64,000 nucleotides of DNA, taken from the NCBI GenBank assembly GCA_030913385.1, contig CP133159.1, positions 2,440,584-2,504,583 of the forward strand, written 5' to 3'. This DNA comes from Cytophagaceae bacterium ABcell3 (GTDB lineage: Bacteria; Bacteroidota; Bacteroidia; Cytophagales; Cytophagaceae). Positions within the stretch are counted from its first letter, which is position 1. Every line of letters begins with the position of its first letter. Position numbers and translations under genes: made by a program. The notes under the pieces are model-generated. The model was given only the letters and a program-made list of their open reading frames with translations. It did not search any database and was not told the origin of the DNA. Of the stretch, positions 57,583-64,000 are shown in pieces.

Positions 57583-58626
57583 TTGGGGAGGTTTGTGTTG
57601 TGGGTGAATTGGGGAGGGTGTTATAGGTATGGCTTCAATGGAATGGAGAAGGATGATGAGATATCTGGATCCGGGAACAGCTATACTACCTTTGAAAGGC
57701 AATATGACGCCCGTATAGCAAGATGGGTCAGTACTGACCCGATTTTCCATGAGTATCAATCAGCTTACGCTGCGTTTGACAATAACCCTATTTATTATAA
57801 AGATCCAAGTGGAGCGTCTTCTGAAGGGCCTGATGATGAAAGAATAAATGATAATGGTGATAATTCTGATAGTGATGGTTCTGATAATGATGGTTCTGAT
57901 AATGATAGTAAAGAGCAAAATACAGATGATTCTGGCGTAGTTGATGGTCTTAAACGAGGCTCTCTTAATTTTATAAAAGGAGTTGCTAGCAATCTCACAG
58001 TTGCACAGATAGGGAATAATATTTATAATCAATTTTCTAGAGCTTTTGAAGGGGATCGAGAAGCTCTAATAGGTTTGATTTCTTATGGAGCATATACTTC
58101 TTATAAAGGTAAGGAGGTTTTTTCTTCTGGATCAACTGCAGACAAAACAGCATTTATTACTGAAAATGCTTTGTTTCTAGGATCTTTATTCTTAGGGGAA
58201 TATTTTGTAATTAAATCACCAAATAGTGCGCTAAAGCCTGGGCCTTACAGAACAGGTTCTGGTCCTGTAGCTGGAGTACTGGAGGTGAGTCCCCAAGTTA
58301 AATCTGTAGCTCAATTCAAAAACTATAACCCAAGTAAGGCAATAGAATTTGTTTTTGATCCTCATACAAATACTTTTGTAGTGGGTAGCCCTAAAGCTCC
58401 TGTAGCAGGATTGTCTCCTCATCAGAATTTAGCTAAGTCTATAGGCGCTAACAATCAAGTTGTAGGCGGATTGTTTAAAAGAGGATCAGATGGTCGTATA
58501 ATAACAAATGAAGCATCTGGTCATTTTTACAGAAATTGGACACCTGAAGTTCGTAAGCAGTTTCAACAATTTTTGGAAAACCAAACTGGACAATCAGTTG
58601 TTCATACTCAAGGTCCTAGTTTTTAA
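57583..58626 (+). CDS. orphan Rhs C-terminal tip with polymorphic toxin type 43-like domain
   Basis: The frame is open from 57577 and has only TTG/GTG or an internal ATG (57643) as starts, so it lacks the Rhs shell. Residues 14-78 are the Rhs-core end (YRYGFNGMEKDDE, YDARIARWVSTDP, DNNPIYYKDPSGA). A low-complexity acidic linker (NGDNSDSDGSDNDGSDND) follows, then a partly hydrophobic middle. The end (about 235-347), FVFDPHTNTFVVGSP, SPHQNLAKSIGANNQVVGG, ASGHFYRNWTPEVRKQFQQF, resembles the polymorphic toxin type 43 domain. His280, Glu310 and His314 are candidate active residues. The family match is from memory, not a search. An immunity candidate follows 4 nt later. Confidence 0.72.
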   Translation: MGRFVLWVNWGGCYRYGFNGMEKDDEISGSGNSYTTFERQYDARIARWVSTDPIFHEYQSAYAAFDNNPIYYKDPSGASSEGPDDERINDNGDNSDSDGSDNDGSDNDSKEQNTDDSGVVDGLKRGSLNFIKGVASNLTVAQIGNNIYNQFSRAFEGDREALIGLISYGAYTSYKGKEVFSSGSTADKTAFITENALFLGSLFLGEYFVIKSPNSALKPGPYRTGSGPVAGVLEVSPQVKSVAQFKNYNPSKAIEFVFDPHTNTFVVGSPKAPVAGLSPHQNLAKSIGANNQVVGGLFKRGSDGRIITNEASGHFYRNWTPEVRKQFQQFLENQTGQSVVHTQGPSF

Positions 58627-58630
58627 GATT

Positions 58631-59122
58631 ATGGAAGGGTTGCAAAATATAATAGAGAGTAATGGGGTGACTTTAAGTCAAAAACTTAAAAATTATTTGC
58701 GTATATTTACATATCCTCCTAAAGGTTATGAGTTTGGGATAAGTCAAGATGGGTGGGTGTTAATTGAAGAGTCTGATATATTAATAGTTTTCTGGGACTC
58801 AAATAATTTTATTGGGTTATTAAAGACATTAGAAATACCCCATTTCACCCTTAAAAGTATTATTGATAATAAAATGCAGGAGTATAAAATCAATGAAAGT
58901 TATTTTGATCAAGTCTTTCCTATTAAAGGAATGACGATTACTGCATTTAATATGGAATCAGATTATTGGAGTAACTTATCTATAGAATTTCTTCTTACAG
59001 CTAATATCTTAGTAGAAGATTTGAAAATTGTTTTTAAAAGTAAAATAAGTGAAAAGTGGGTAGGTCAAAAATTGAAGCATAAGATGAAAAAGTATATTTA
59101 TCTTACTTCCAATGGAGCCTAA
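58631..59122 (+). CDS. candidate immunity protein for the type 43-like toxin
   Basis: 163 residues from the ATG at 58631, only 4 nt after the toxin stop; the longer frame from 58508 would overlap the toxin gene and was not used. Soluble, alpha/beta composition (LQNIIESNGVTLSQKLKNYL, GYEFGISQDGWVLIEESDILIVFWDS). No family was recognised. The position and size are those of an immunity gene. Confidence 0.6.
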   Translation: MEGLQNIIESNGVTLSQKLKNYLRIFTYPPKGYEFGISQDGWVLIEESDILIVFWDSNNFIGLLKTLEIPHFTLKSIIDNKMQEYKINESYFDQVFPIKGMTITAFNMESDYWSNLSIEFLLTANILVEDLKIVFKSKISEKWVGQKLKHKMKKYIYLTSNGA

Positions 59123-59141
59123 TTACTTCCCCCCCCCCTCT

Positions 59142-59173
59142 GGTCTAAGATTAGCGATAGCGTATCTTAGACC
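59142..59173. repeat. inverted repeat between toxin cassettes
   Basis: Perfect arms GGTCTAAGAT / ATCTTAGACC around TAGCGATAGCGT. Just before it is a run of ten C (59129-59138). It sits between the two Rhs-tip cassettes and may be a terminator or recombination site. Confidence 0.55.
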
Positions 59174-59228
59174 TAAAACATTGCAAGCTTGTAGCATGCG
59201 TAAGGTGAGTTGAGAAAAAGAAAATGAG

Positions 59229-59268
59229 AAACCGGAAGGTCTTTTGGCGAGGCTTTTCGGTTTTTTTT
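59229..59268 (+). terminator. terminator-like hairpin
   Basis: Imperfect stem AACCGGAAG / CTTTTCGGTT followed by eight T. It would end the first toxin-immunity transcript. Confidence 0.55.
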
Positions 59269-59296
59269 GTCTGAACCGGGATTTTCAGGATTATAG

Positions 59297-60115
59297 GATA
59301 AACAGGATTTAAAGTTTAATATACTTTCTGCTGTTTACCCATTAGTTGCAGACTTTGCTTATAACTCTCCTTATGCTTTTAGTGAAAATAGAGTAATAGA
59401 TGGTGTTGAGTGGGAAGGTTTAGAAGTTGTTCAAGTGGGGAAAAACAATACCATGAGTTTTTTAATCAGTGGTTTTTCTGAAGGTGGTATTGTGGCTAGT
59501 TCTAAAGGTGTTTGGGCTTATGGGTCATATGGCTATGGAGTGGAATCTAATATATCTATTTCGTCTACCCTTTCATTTACTGTATTTCCATATATGGAAG
59601 ATCCTCTTGATGCTGCAGGAACTGGGTATTCTGTAAGTGGTAATACAACGTTTATGGGAGCAGATGTTTCAGCTGGTTATGTTAAATCTGGGGAACATGA
59701 TGGAATGAATTTCCAAGTGGGTATTGGAGCTTTTGTTTTTCCTGCTAGTGTCTCTGCTTATAAAACTGAGACAAAATTGCATCCTGTTACTGATAAGGCA
59801 GTTTTGTCAAAGTTTAAGTCTGAACTAAATGAGGCTTTAGTCAATATTGAAAATAGTATGATTCAGCCTTTGGAGAAAAAAGTGCAAAAAATGACCGAAG
59901 ATTTGACTCATCAAAAGGATCTTCTTTCAAAATGGGAAAAAATGCCTGAAGGATCTGCAAATCCTTATACTCTTGAAGCTTGGGATAGTATTGCTAAGAG
60001 GCAGAAGGGATATGTGGCTAAATTAGAAAAAGAATTAGAAGTTGCTCAGGGTGAATTAAATGAAGTGAAAGAAAATTATGAAGCATTGAAAGAAATTGTT
60101 GATGAAGTCGAATAA
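59297..60115 (+). CDS. second orphan Rhs C-terminal tip, unrecognised toxin domain
   Basis: The frame is open from 59297 (stop at 59294) and has no ATG before 59453, so it is a tip without its shell. Its start (FAYNSPYAFSENRVIDGVEWEGLE) is the classical Bacteroidota Rhs-core end. The following part is glycine- and aromatic-rich and beta-prone (SGFSEGGIVASSKGVWAYGS, FPYMEDPLDAAGTGYSVSGN), then a long charged coiled coil (about residues 130-226 from the GTG at 59435; LEKKVQKMTEDLTHQKDLLSKW, LEKELEVAQGELNEVKENYEAL). No known toxin motif was recognised. The stop overlaps the next gene by 14 nt. Confidence 0.62.
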   Translation, partial: DKQDLKFNILSAVYPLVADFAYNSPYAFSENRVIDGVEWEGLEVVQVGKNNTMSFLISGFSEGGIVASSKGVWAYGSYGYGVESNISISSTLSFTVFPYMEDPLDAAGTGYSVSGNTTFMGADVSAGYVKSGEHDGMNFQVGIGAFVFPASVSAYKTETKLHPVTDKAVLSKFKSELNEALVNIENSMIQPLEKKVQKMTEDLTHQKDLLSKWEKMPEGSANPYTLEAWDSIAKRQKGYVAKLEKELEVAQGELNEVKENYEALKEIVDEVE

Positions 60116-60515
60116 GATAAGTTTTCTGCAAAGAATAAACATACTAAAAACTTTTGGATTATACTGGCTTGTTGTGTTCGTGTTAAGTATTGTAATTGAA
60201 AGACTAGGGTTTTATTTTGGTTTGTTTACGTTCCCTGTATTTTTAATATTACATTACATTTTAGGTGTTGAAGCTTCAAAGTATATAAGGTCTAATCATC
60301 CTAATATATACATGAAACATAAATCATATTTTGCAAAAGACTTTGATGGGAATCAGCTTGTTTCTTTATACCCTTTATTTTGGCAGAAAGAAGTTAAACA
60401 TAATGAAGATTTTAAGCTCAGAAAACTTGCTTATAATTTCAGAATCACAGTTCTTTTTTTGATATTATCTTTTGTTTTTTCAGTAGTTTTACCTATTGCT
60501 CATATTTTTGTATAA
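60102..60515 (+). CDS. candidate membrane immunity protein
   Basis: 137 residues from the ATG at 60102; the TTG codons at 60096 and 60099 are less likely. Two N-terminal membrane segments (YWLVVFVLSIVIERLGF, TFPVFLILHYILG) and one C-terminal (ITVLFLILSFVFSVVLPIA). It overlaps the toxin tip by 14 nt. Its membrane location suggests that the paired toxin acts at the inner membrane or enters through it. No family was recognised. Confidence 0.6.
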   Translation: MKSNKISFLQRINILKTFGLYWLVVFVLSIVIERLGFYFGLFTFPVFLILHYILGVEASKYIRSNHPNIYMKHKSYFAKDFDGNQLVSLYPLFWQKEVKHNEDFKLRKLAYNFRITVLFLILSFVFSVVLPIAHIFV

Positions 60516-60586
60516 TAGCCGCGCTAATCCCACAATAATTTCACAAACCAACCTTCGTTACAGCGAAGTTTCGGGTCAAAATTAAA

Positions 60587-60621
60587 GAGAAACAGGTATT
60601 TACGTACACTGTTTCTCCTTT
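60587..60621 (+). terminator. terminator after the second cassette
   Basis: Perfect stem GAGAAACAG / CTGTTTCTC around a 13-nt loop, followed by a T-rich stretch. Confidence 0.65.
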
Positions 60622-60637
60622 TAACCTTTAATGCTCA

Positions 60638-60887
60638 CTGTAGCTTGCAGCTACAGCACCGTACTATCAAATAAGCCGTATTGCCAAAGGTAGCTTGCAG
60701 CTACCCCAACGTACTATATACCTATTAATACCCATACTATAAACCTTAATGTTATCCTATCTTGAGTATACTAGCTTAAATCCATATAACTACCATTTAC
60801 TCGCCCCTTAAACGCTCACTGTAGCTTGCAGCTACAGCAACGTACTATCAAACAAAGCCGTACTGCCAAAGGTAGCCTGCGGCTACC
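60638..60887. repeat. REP/BIME block 1
   Basis: Two units, each a class a palindrome CTGTAGCTTGCAGCTACAG (60638-60656; 60819-60837) followed by about 32 bp and a class b palindrome GGTAGC-TGC-GCTACC (60689-60705 with TTGCA; 60871-60887 with CTGCG). Each is followed by CGTACTA. Similar blocks flank the RAYT gene. Confidence 0.85.
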
Positions 60888-60904
60888 AAACGTACTACCA
60901 GACA

Positions 60905-62166
60905 TCAACACCTCCCACACCCATTACTTTTGTTAAAATTAACCCTTACCTCCCTCGCCCTCCTTGCTTGCTCAGTAAAATCCAGACCTGGAAAAACATC
61001 AGTATAAGCTTCCAAAGGCGTACGTCCACCAAGAGAAACATGCGGCCTGACAGAACAATAATCCTCTACCGCAAGAGAAAGACATTCATAAAGCCTTTCA
61101 CCCGAATCAGGCTCATAATATCTCAGATATCGCTTCATGACCTTGTTCACCGCCTCCACAGGAGAATTAGAAAAAGCAATATCCTTCAGGGCAACCACTT
61201 TGGTGATTTCAGGATTCGGAGTAGTTTCAAGCAATTGCGAAATTGTTACCGCATGGTTTTCGCTTCCTCCGTCCGCAACAAGCGTGGCACAGACAAAATC
61301 AGAGTAATGGAACTTTATAGACTGTATTGCCATGGCAAGTGCATTTTTAACATTTTCAGCACAGCACCTTTCACCAACACTCCACCCCAGGATATTTCTT
61401 GAAAAATTATCAGAAACAAAAACTATAGCACGCTTCAAGCCATCTCGGAGCGTATAAAAAGTAGTACGACATGCAGGAACTGGTTAGGCCTGCTCGAAAC
61501 AACTCCCTTCAACTTTTCAGGAGACCTTTTGAATACCCTTTTCAGCCCTAAAAGGTTAGCGTATTTGTACCATGTGCTCAAAGAAGCAAACAGCATAGAG
61601 TTTCTCCTTGCATAATGCGCAACAGAAGACACCGGCCAGCAGGGAAAGCTAGACAAAAGACCTTTCATTACATTGACCTCTTTGCCTGAAAGCTGTAAAG
61701 GGTGCCTTCTAAGGCAAAGGCTGAACGGCTGACTGAGACAGGAAAGTTTAAGTTTTGCAATCCTGTAACTAAAAGCAGCATAGGATAACCTGAAAATATT
61801 CAGTGAAAGATTAGCGGGCAGTATTTTCAGGAGGCCTTGAACTTCATTGATCAACATCTCCCCGTGATGCTTTTTCAATACCGGAAGCACAATTCCCGAA
61901 ATGCTTATCCAAACCCTTGCAATAGCAAACAATATAGACTTAAGCCTTTTGTTTTCCTGCATAAGCTCATACCATTCCAAAGATTCCTTTTGCATATTTC
62001 TGAACTGGTGTCCTGTATAGGAGCTACAGTCAGTTTTTCTCCAAGTGGAAGCCGTTGAGTATGGAATGTTTTTGCGGAAAGAAACAGGCAGGAGGTGTTC
62101 TTTATTGTTAGCGTATAGGTAAATGACAAAGCTGTCATATTTAGCCCTGGCAGGTACATGTTTCAT
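60905..62166 (-). pseudogene. DDE (rve-type) transposase with one frameshift
   Basis: Two overlapping frames on the minus strand form one protein: 62166-61435 (N-terminal, helical, DNA-binding) and 61438-60905 (integrase core: VFVSDNFSRNILGW, ADGGSENHA, FSNSPVEAVNKVMKRY, with second Asp and Glu). Inserting one base between 61467 and 61466 joins them as LHVDTTFYTLRDGLKRAIVF, where the restored D is the first catalytic Asp. Thus a one-base deletion hits that codon. A -1 ribosomal slip would not restore it, so the transposase is probably inactive. Clear terminal inverted repeats were not found. Confidence 0.78.
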
Positions 62167-62176
62167 GTTTTTTGGT

Positions 62177-62344
62177 GTAGCTGTAAGCTACTTTTGGTAT
62201 TTCGACAATAACATACTGGTGTTCCGTAGCTGGAAGCTACGGATAGCAGTGGTGATTTAATACCTCCTACGCTCACTGTAGCTTGAAGCTACAGAAACGT
62301 AATATCAATTAAATACGCACTTCCAAAGGTAGCCTGCGGCTACC
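62177..62344. repeat. REP/BIME block 2
   Basis: Palindromes at 62177-62191 (GTAGCTGTAAGCTAC), 62224-62242 (class c CCGTAGCTGGAAGCTACGG), 62276-62294 (class a variant CTGTAGCTTGAAGCTACAG), and 62328-62344 (class b). They lie between the transposase pseudogene and the RAYT gene. Confidence 0.8.
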
Positions 62345-62427
62345 AAACGTACTACCAAGTTTTTAGATATAAATATTTTATATATTATTGTTTATCTGCA
62401 TATTGCATTGGATTTTTTTACTTGTTT

Positions 62428-63003
62428 ATGGCGGCTATAAAAAACATAGATCTTAGTTCAGGTTATAAAATCAGAAACGAAGAGGGCATATTTTATCTTA
62501 CGCTACAGGTGGTTTTGTGGGTAGATATTTTCTCTAGGCAAAATTACCGAGATATTATAATAGACAGTTTAAGGTTTGCAAAGATCAATAAAGGGCTTAA
62601 TGTCCATGCTTATGTCATTATGAGCAACCATGTGCATATGATCGTTTCGGTAAAAGAAGGGAAATTGAGCAAGGTTATTGGAGAGTTTAAGTCCTATACT
62701 AGCAAACAAATTATCGAACATATTAAAGATGTTTCCGAAAGCAGGCGCACTTGGCTTCTTGAACTATTTGGCAGAGAAGGTAAAATTTCGTCTAGAAATA
62801 AAAGCTATAAAGTATGGACACATGAAAACCATCCAGTAGAGCTAGAGTCAACATATTTTTTTGACCAGAAACTAAACTACATTCATGAAAATCTTGTTAG
62901 GGCCGGTTTGGTTTATAAAGCAGAGGACTATGTTTATTCTAGCGCATCTGCATATGCTGGTATGGAAAGCATTCTTGAGATAGAGATAGATTATCTATAT
63001 TGA
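62428..63003 (+). CDS. REP-associated tyrosine transposase (RAYT, Y1/HUH family)
   Basis: 191 residues from the ATG at 62428. The HUH motif is visible as MSNHVHMIVSV, and the catalytic Tyr candidate is in KLNYIHENLVRAGL near the C-terminus, the usual RAYT pattern. RAYTs cut and join single-stranded REP hairpins and are linked to their spread. REP palindromes of three classes flank this gene on both sides, supporting the assignment. The gene appears intact. Confidence 0.88.
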   Translation: MAAIKNIDLSSGYKIRNEEGIFYLTLQVVLWVDIFSRQNYRDIIIDSLRFAKINKGLNVHAYVIMSNHVHMIVSVKEGKLSKVIGEFKSYTSKQIIEHIKDVSESRRTWLLELFGREGKISSRNKSYKVWTHENHPVELESTYFFDQKLNYIHENLVRAGLVYKAEDYVYSSASAYAGMESILEIEIDYLY

Positions 63004-63030
63004 ATAAGGCAATCCCCCCCTTAATGCTCA

Positions 63031-63223
63031 CTGTAGCTTGTAGCTACAGTACCGTATTGCCAAACAAAGACGCACTCCCCCTTAATGCTTACTGTAGTTT
63101 GCAGCTACAGTACTGTACTATCAAACAAAGACGTACTTGCAGAGGTAGCCTGTGACTACCAAACGTACTATCTACATATTGTAATGTTTAATTAATACAA
63201 GTGTTCCGTAGCAGGAAGCTAAG
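63031..63223. repeat. REP/BIME block 3
   Basis: Class a palindromes at 63031-63049 and 63092-63110 (with small variations), class b at 63144-63160, class c-like at 63205-63223. Immediately 3' of the RAYT gene. A further class c copy is at 63368-63386. Confidence 0.8.
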
Positions 63224-63271
63224 GTTAGCAAAGATTCCTTCCTCCTGATAGAAAATTGAATAGACAGCACA

Positions 63272-63368
63272 AGCCGTTAAGTATGGAACATTTTTGCGGA
63301 AAGAAACAGGCAGGAGGTGTTCTTTATTGTTTGCGTATAGGTAAATGACAAAGCTGTCATAGTTAGCC
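63272..63368 (-). pseudogene. truncated second copy of the transposase 5' end
   Basis: About 97 bp nearly identical to 62051-62147 at the 5' end of the DDE transposase (shared GGCAGGAGGTGTTCTTTATT and CAAAGCTGTCATA). Same minus orientation. It ends precisely at a class c REP palindrome (63368-63386). Confidence 0.75.
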
Positions 63369-63414
63369 CGTGGCTGGAAGCTACGGATAGCAAAGGCAAT
63401 CCCCCCATAACCCC

Positions 63415-63894
63415 ATGAGCGTGCTCAAGTTCAAAAGTCCCGGCGCCAACCCACGGGAACCGCTCACGCAGGAAGAACCGGACAGCTCTTCAAAGCAGCG
63501 GAAAACCTGAAAGAGAAAGCGGTGCTGCACCTTTTTTACAGTTGCGGGCTAAGGCGCAAGGAAGGGGAGTCGCTGAACATCCAGGACGTGCACTTCAAGA
63601 AAAACATCCTTTATGTAAGGGAAGGGAAAGGGGCAAAACGGCGGGCCGTGCCAATGCCGGAAAAGGTGCGCAATGAACTGGAAAGCTATTACCTGAACGA
63701 GCGTGCCACGCTGGCCAACGTAAAGGACACAGAAGCCTTTGTCCTCAACAAGCTGGGGGGGGAGGATGAGCGGGAGCGGCCATAACAAGGTATTGAAACA
63801 GATAATCGAAAGGACAGATATCGCAAAAGAGACCAGCCTCCACCACCTACGGCACAGCATAGCCACGCACCTGCTGGACCCTTTTTTTGATTAA
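63415..63894 (+). pseudogene. tyrosine recombinase/integrase remnant
   Basis: GC-rich region, unlike the AT-rich surroundings. Three frame segments combine: 63415 on (PREPLTQEE), then GQLFKAAENLKEKAVLHLFYSCGLRRKEG, then after a run of eight G (63755-63762) SLHHLRHSIATHLL. Catalytic Arg (GLRR), Lys-region (GKGAKRRAVP) and HxxR are seen, but the protein stops after HLLDPFFD, before the nucleophilic Tyr. Two frameshifts (near 63478 and in the G run) and the missing C-terminus mean it is inactive. Confidence 0.8.
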
Positions 63895-63918
63895 TTAATG
63901 CCTGCCGCAGGGCTCCTC

Positions 63919-63959
63919 AAATCCTCCTATGATTTAGAAGAAAAATCATAGGAGGATTT
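63919..63959. repeat. 17-bp perfect inverted repeat
   Basis: Arms AAATCCTCCTATGATTT / AAATCATAGGAGGATTT around a 7-nt spacer, with imperfect extension outward (CCTC / GAGG). It follows the truncated integrase and may be the end or terminator of another element that cuts it off. Confidence 0.6.
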
Positions 63960-64000
63960 CGAGGTTTATGCTTCTTTTACGCAGCACTTTTTCTATGAAT

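Larger units (their letters stand above)
60516..60904. other. 389-bp intergenic region with terminator and REP palindromes
   Basis: No gene. Holds a terminator hairpin (60587-60621) and two REP pairs (60638-60887). Confidence 0.7.

Noticed and set aside
58508-58630. Longer start for the first immunity gene
   Set aside because: It would overlap the end of the toxin frame; the ATG at 58631 fits the 4-nt spacing.
60968-61402. 144-residue plus-strand ORF
   Set aside because: Antisense to the conserved integrase core; composition is not protein-like.
61435-61475. Programmed -1 frameshift in the transposase
   Set aside because: A C-TTTTT tract would allow a -1 slip, but the resulting protein would lack the first catalytic Asp, so a deletion is the simpler explanation.
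60638-63223. Regular short repeats as a possible CRISPR array
   Set aside because: The repeats are palindromes of three classes with uneven spacing, no constant spacer length, no cas genes, and they flank a RAYT gene.
63549-63866. 105-residue minus-strand ORF
   Set aside because: Antisense to the recombinase motifs.

Overview
This window looks like a chromosomal segment of a gliding-type Bacteroidota, most likely order Cytophagales. The evidence is a porV-porU pair and a PorE-like gene of the type IX secretion system (T9SS), cargo proteins with T9SS type A and type B C-terminal signals, Bacteroidota families (DUF5686, DUF3822, DUF1573), and five intergenic sites fitting the Bacteroidota promoter TTTG-N17-20-TAnnTTTG. 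The DNA is AT-rich except for a small GC-rich patch at the far right. No rRNA, tRNA or CRISPR array was seen.

Layout. 0-8.3 kb: 3' end of an M3 oligopeptidase, two tandem paralogous lipoproteins, then porV-porU. 8.4-13.2 kb: DEAD-box helicase, VOC protein, a thioredoxin-fold protein with miaA, pfkA. 13.5-22.4 kb: a surface-glycan block (flippase, GT4 glycosyltransferase, LicD-like and LicC-like proteins, a methyltransferase, YfhO-like protein). 22.6-41 kb: mainly housekeeping genes (ffh, pdhB, ybaB, hisS, pyrE, coaD, Nudix enzymes, RecD-like helicase) with an exosortase-like gene, an OmpA/TPR lipoprotein, a PspC protein, a GT2 enzyme and a T9SS type B cargo. 41-52 kb: envelope genes (DUF1573, a PL14-like secreted lyase, DUF2490, a secreted protein, DUF5686, a membrane patatin). 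52-57.6 kb: lepA, folD, queE and the PorE-like gene.

57.6-64 kb is accessory. Two displaced Rhs C-terminal cassettes lie in tandem, each followed at once by a candidate immunity gene. The first toxin tip resembles polymorphic toxin type 43. The second tip is not recognised and is paired with a small membrane protein. Neither cassette has the large Rhs shell in front of it, so they look like stored toxin tips. Next comes a DDE transposase frameshifted exactly at its first catalytic Asp, a REP-associated Y1 transposase (RAYT) surrounded by three classes of palindromic REP sequence, a truncated second transposase copy, and a GC-rich tyrosine-recombinase pseudogene.

Two families of non-coding inverted-repeat (MITE-like) elements, three copies each, are scattered through 16-47 kb. 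Five of the six touch or lie within 1-2 nt of a stop codon; the sixth is 18 nt away. The T9SS genes (PorV, PorU, PorE) are the machinery that would export and anchor the secreted proteins at 29.4-31.3 kb and 41.8-44.2 kb. The LicC/LicD pair, flippase and glycosyltransferase suggest a cell-surface glycan carrying a phospho-choline-like group.
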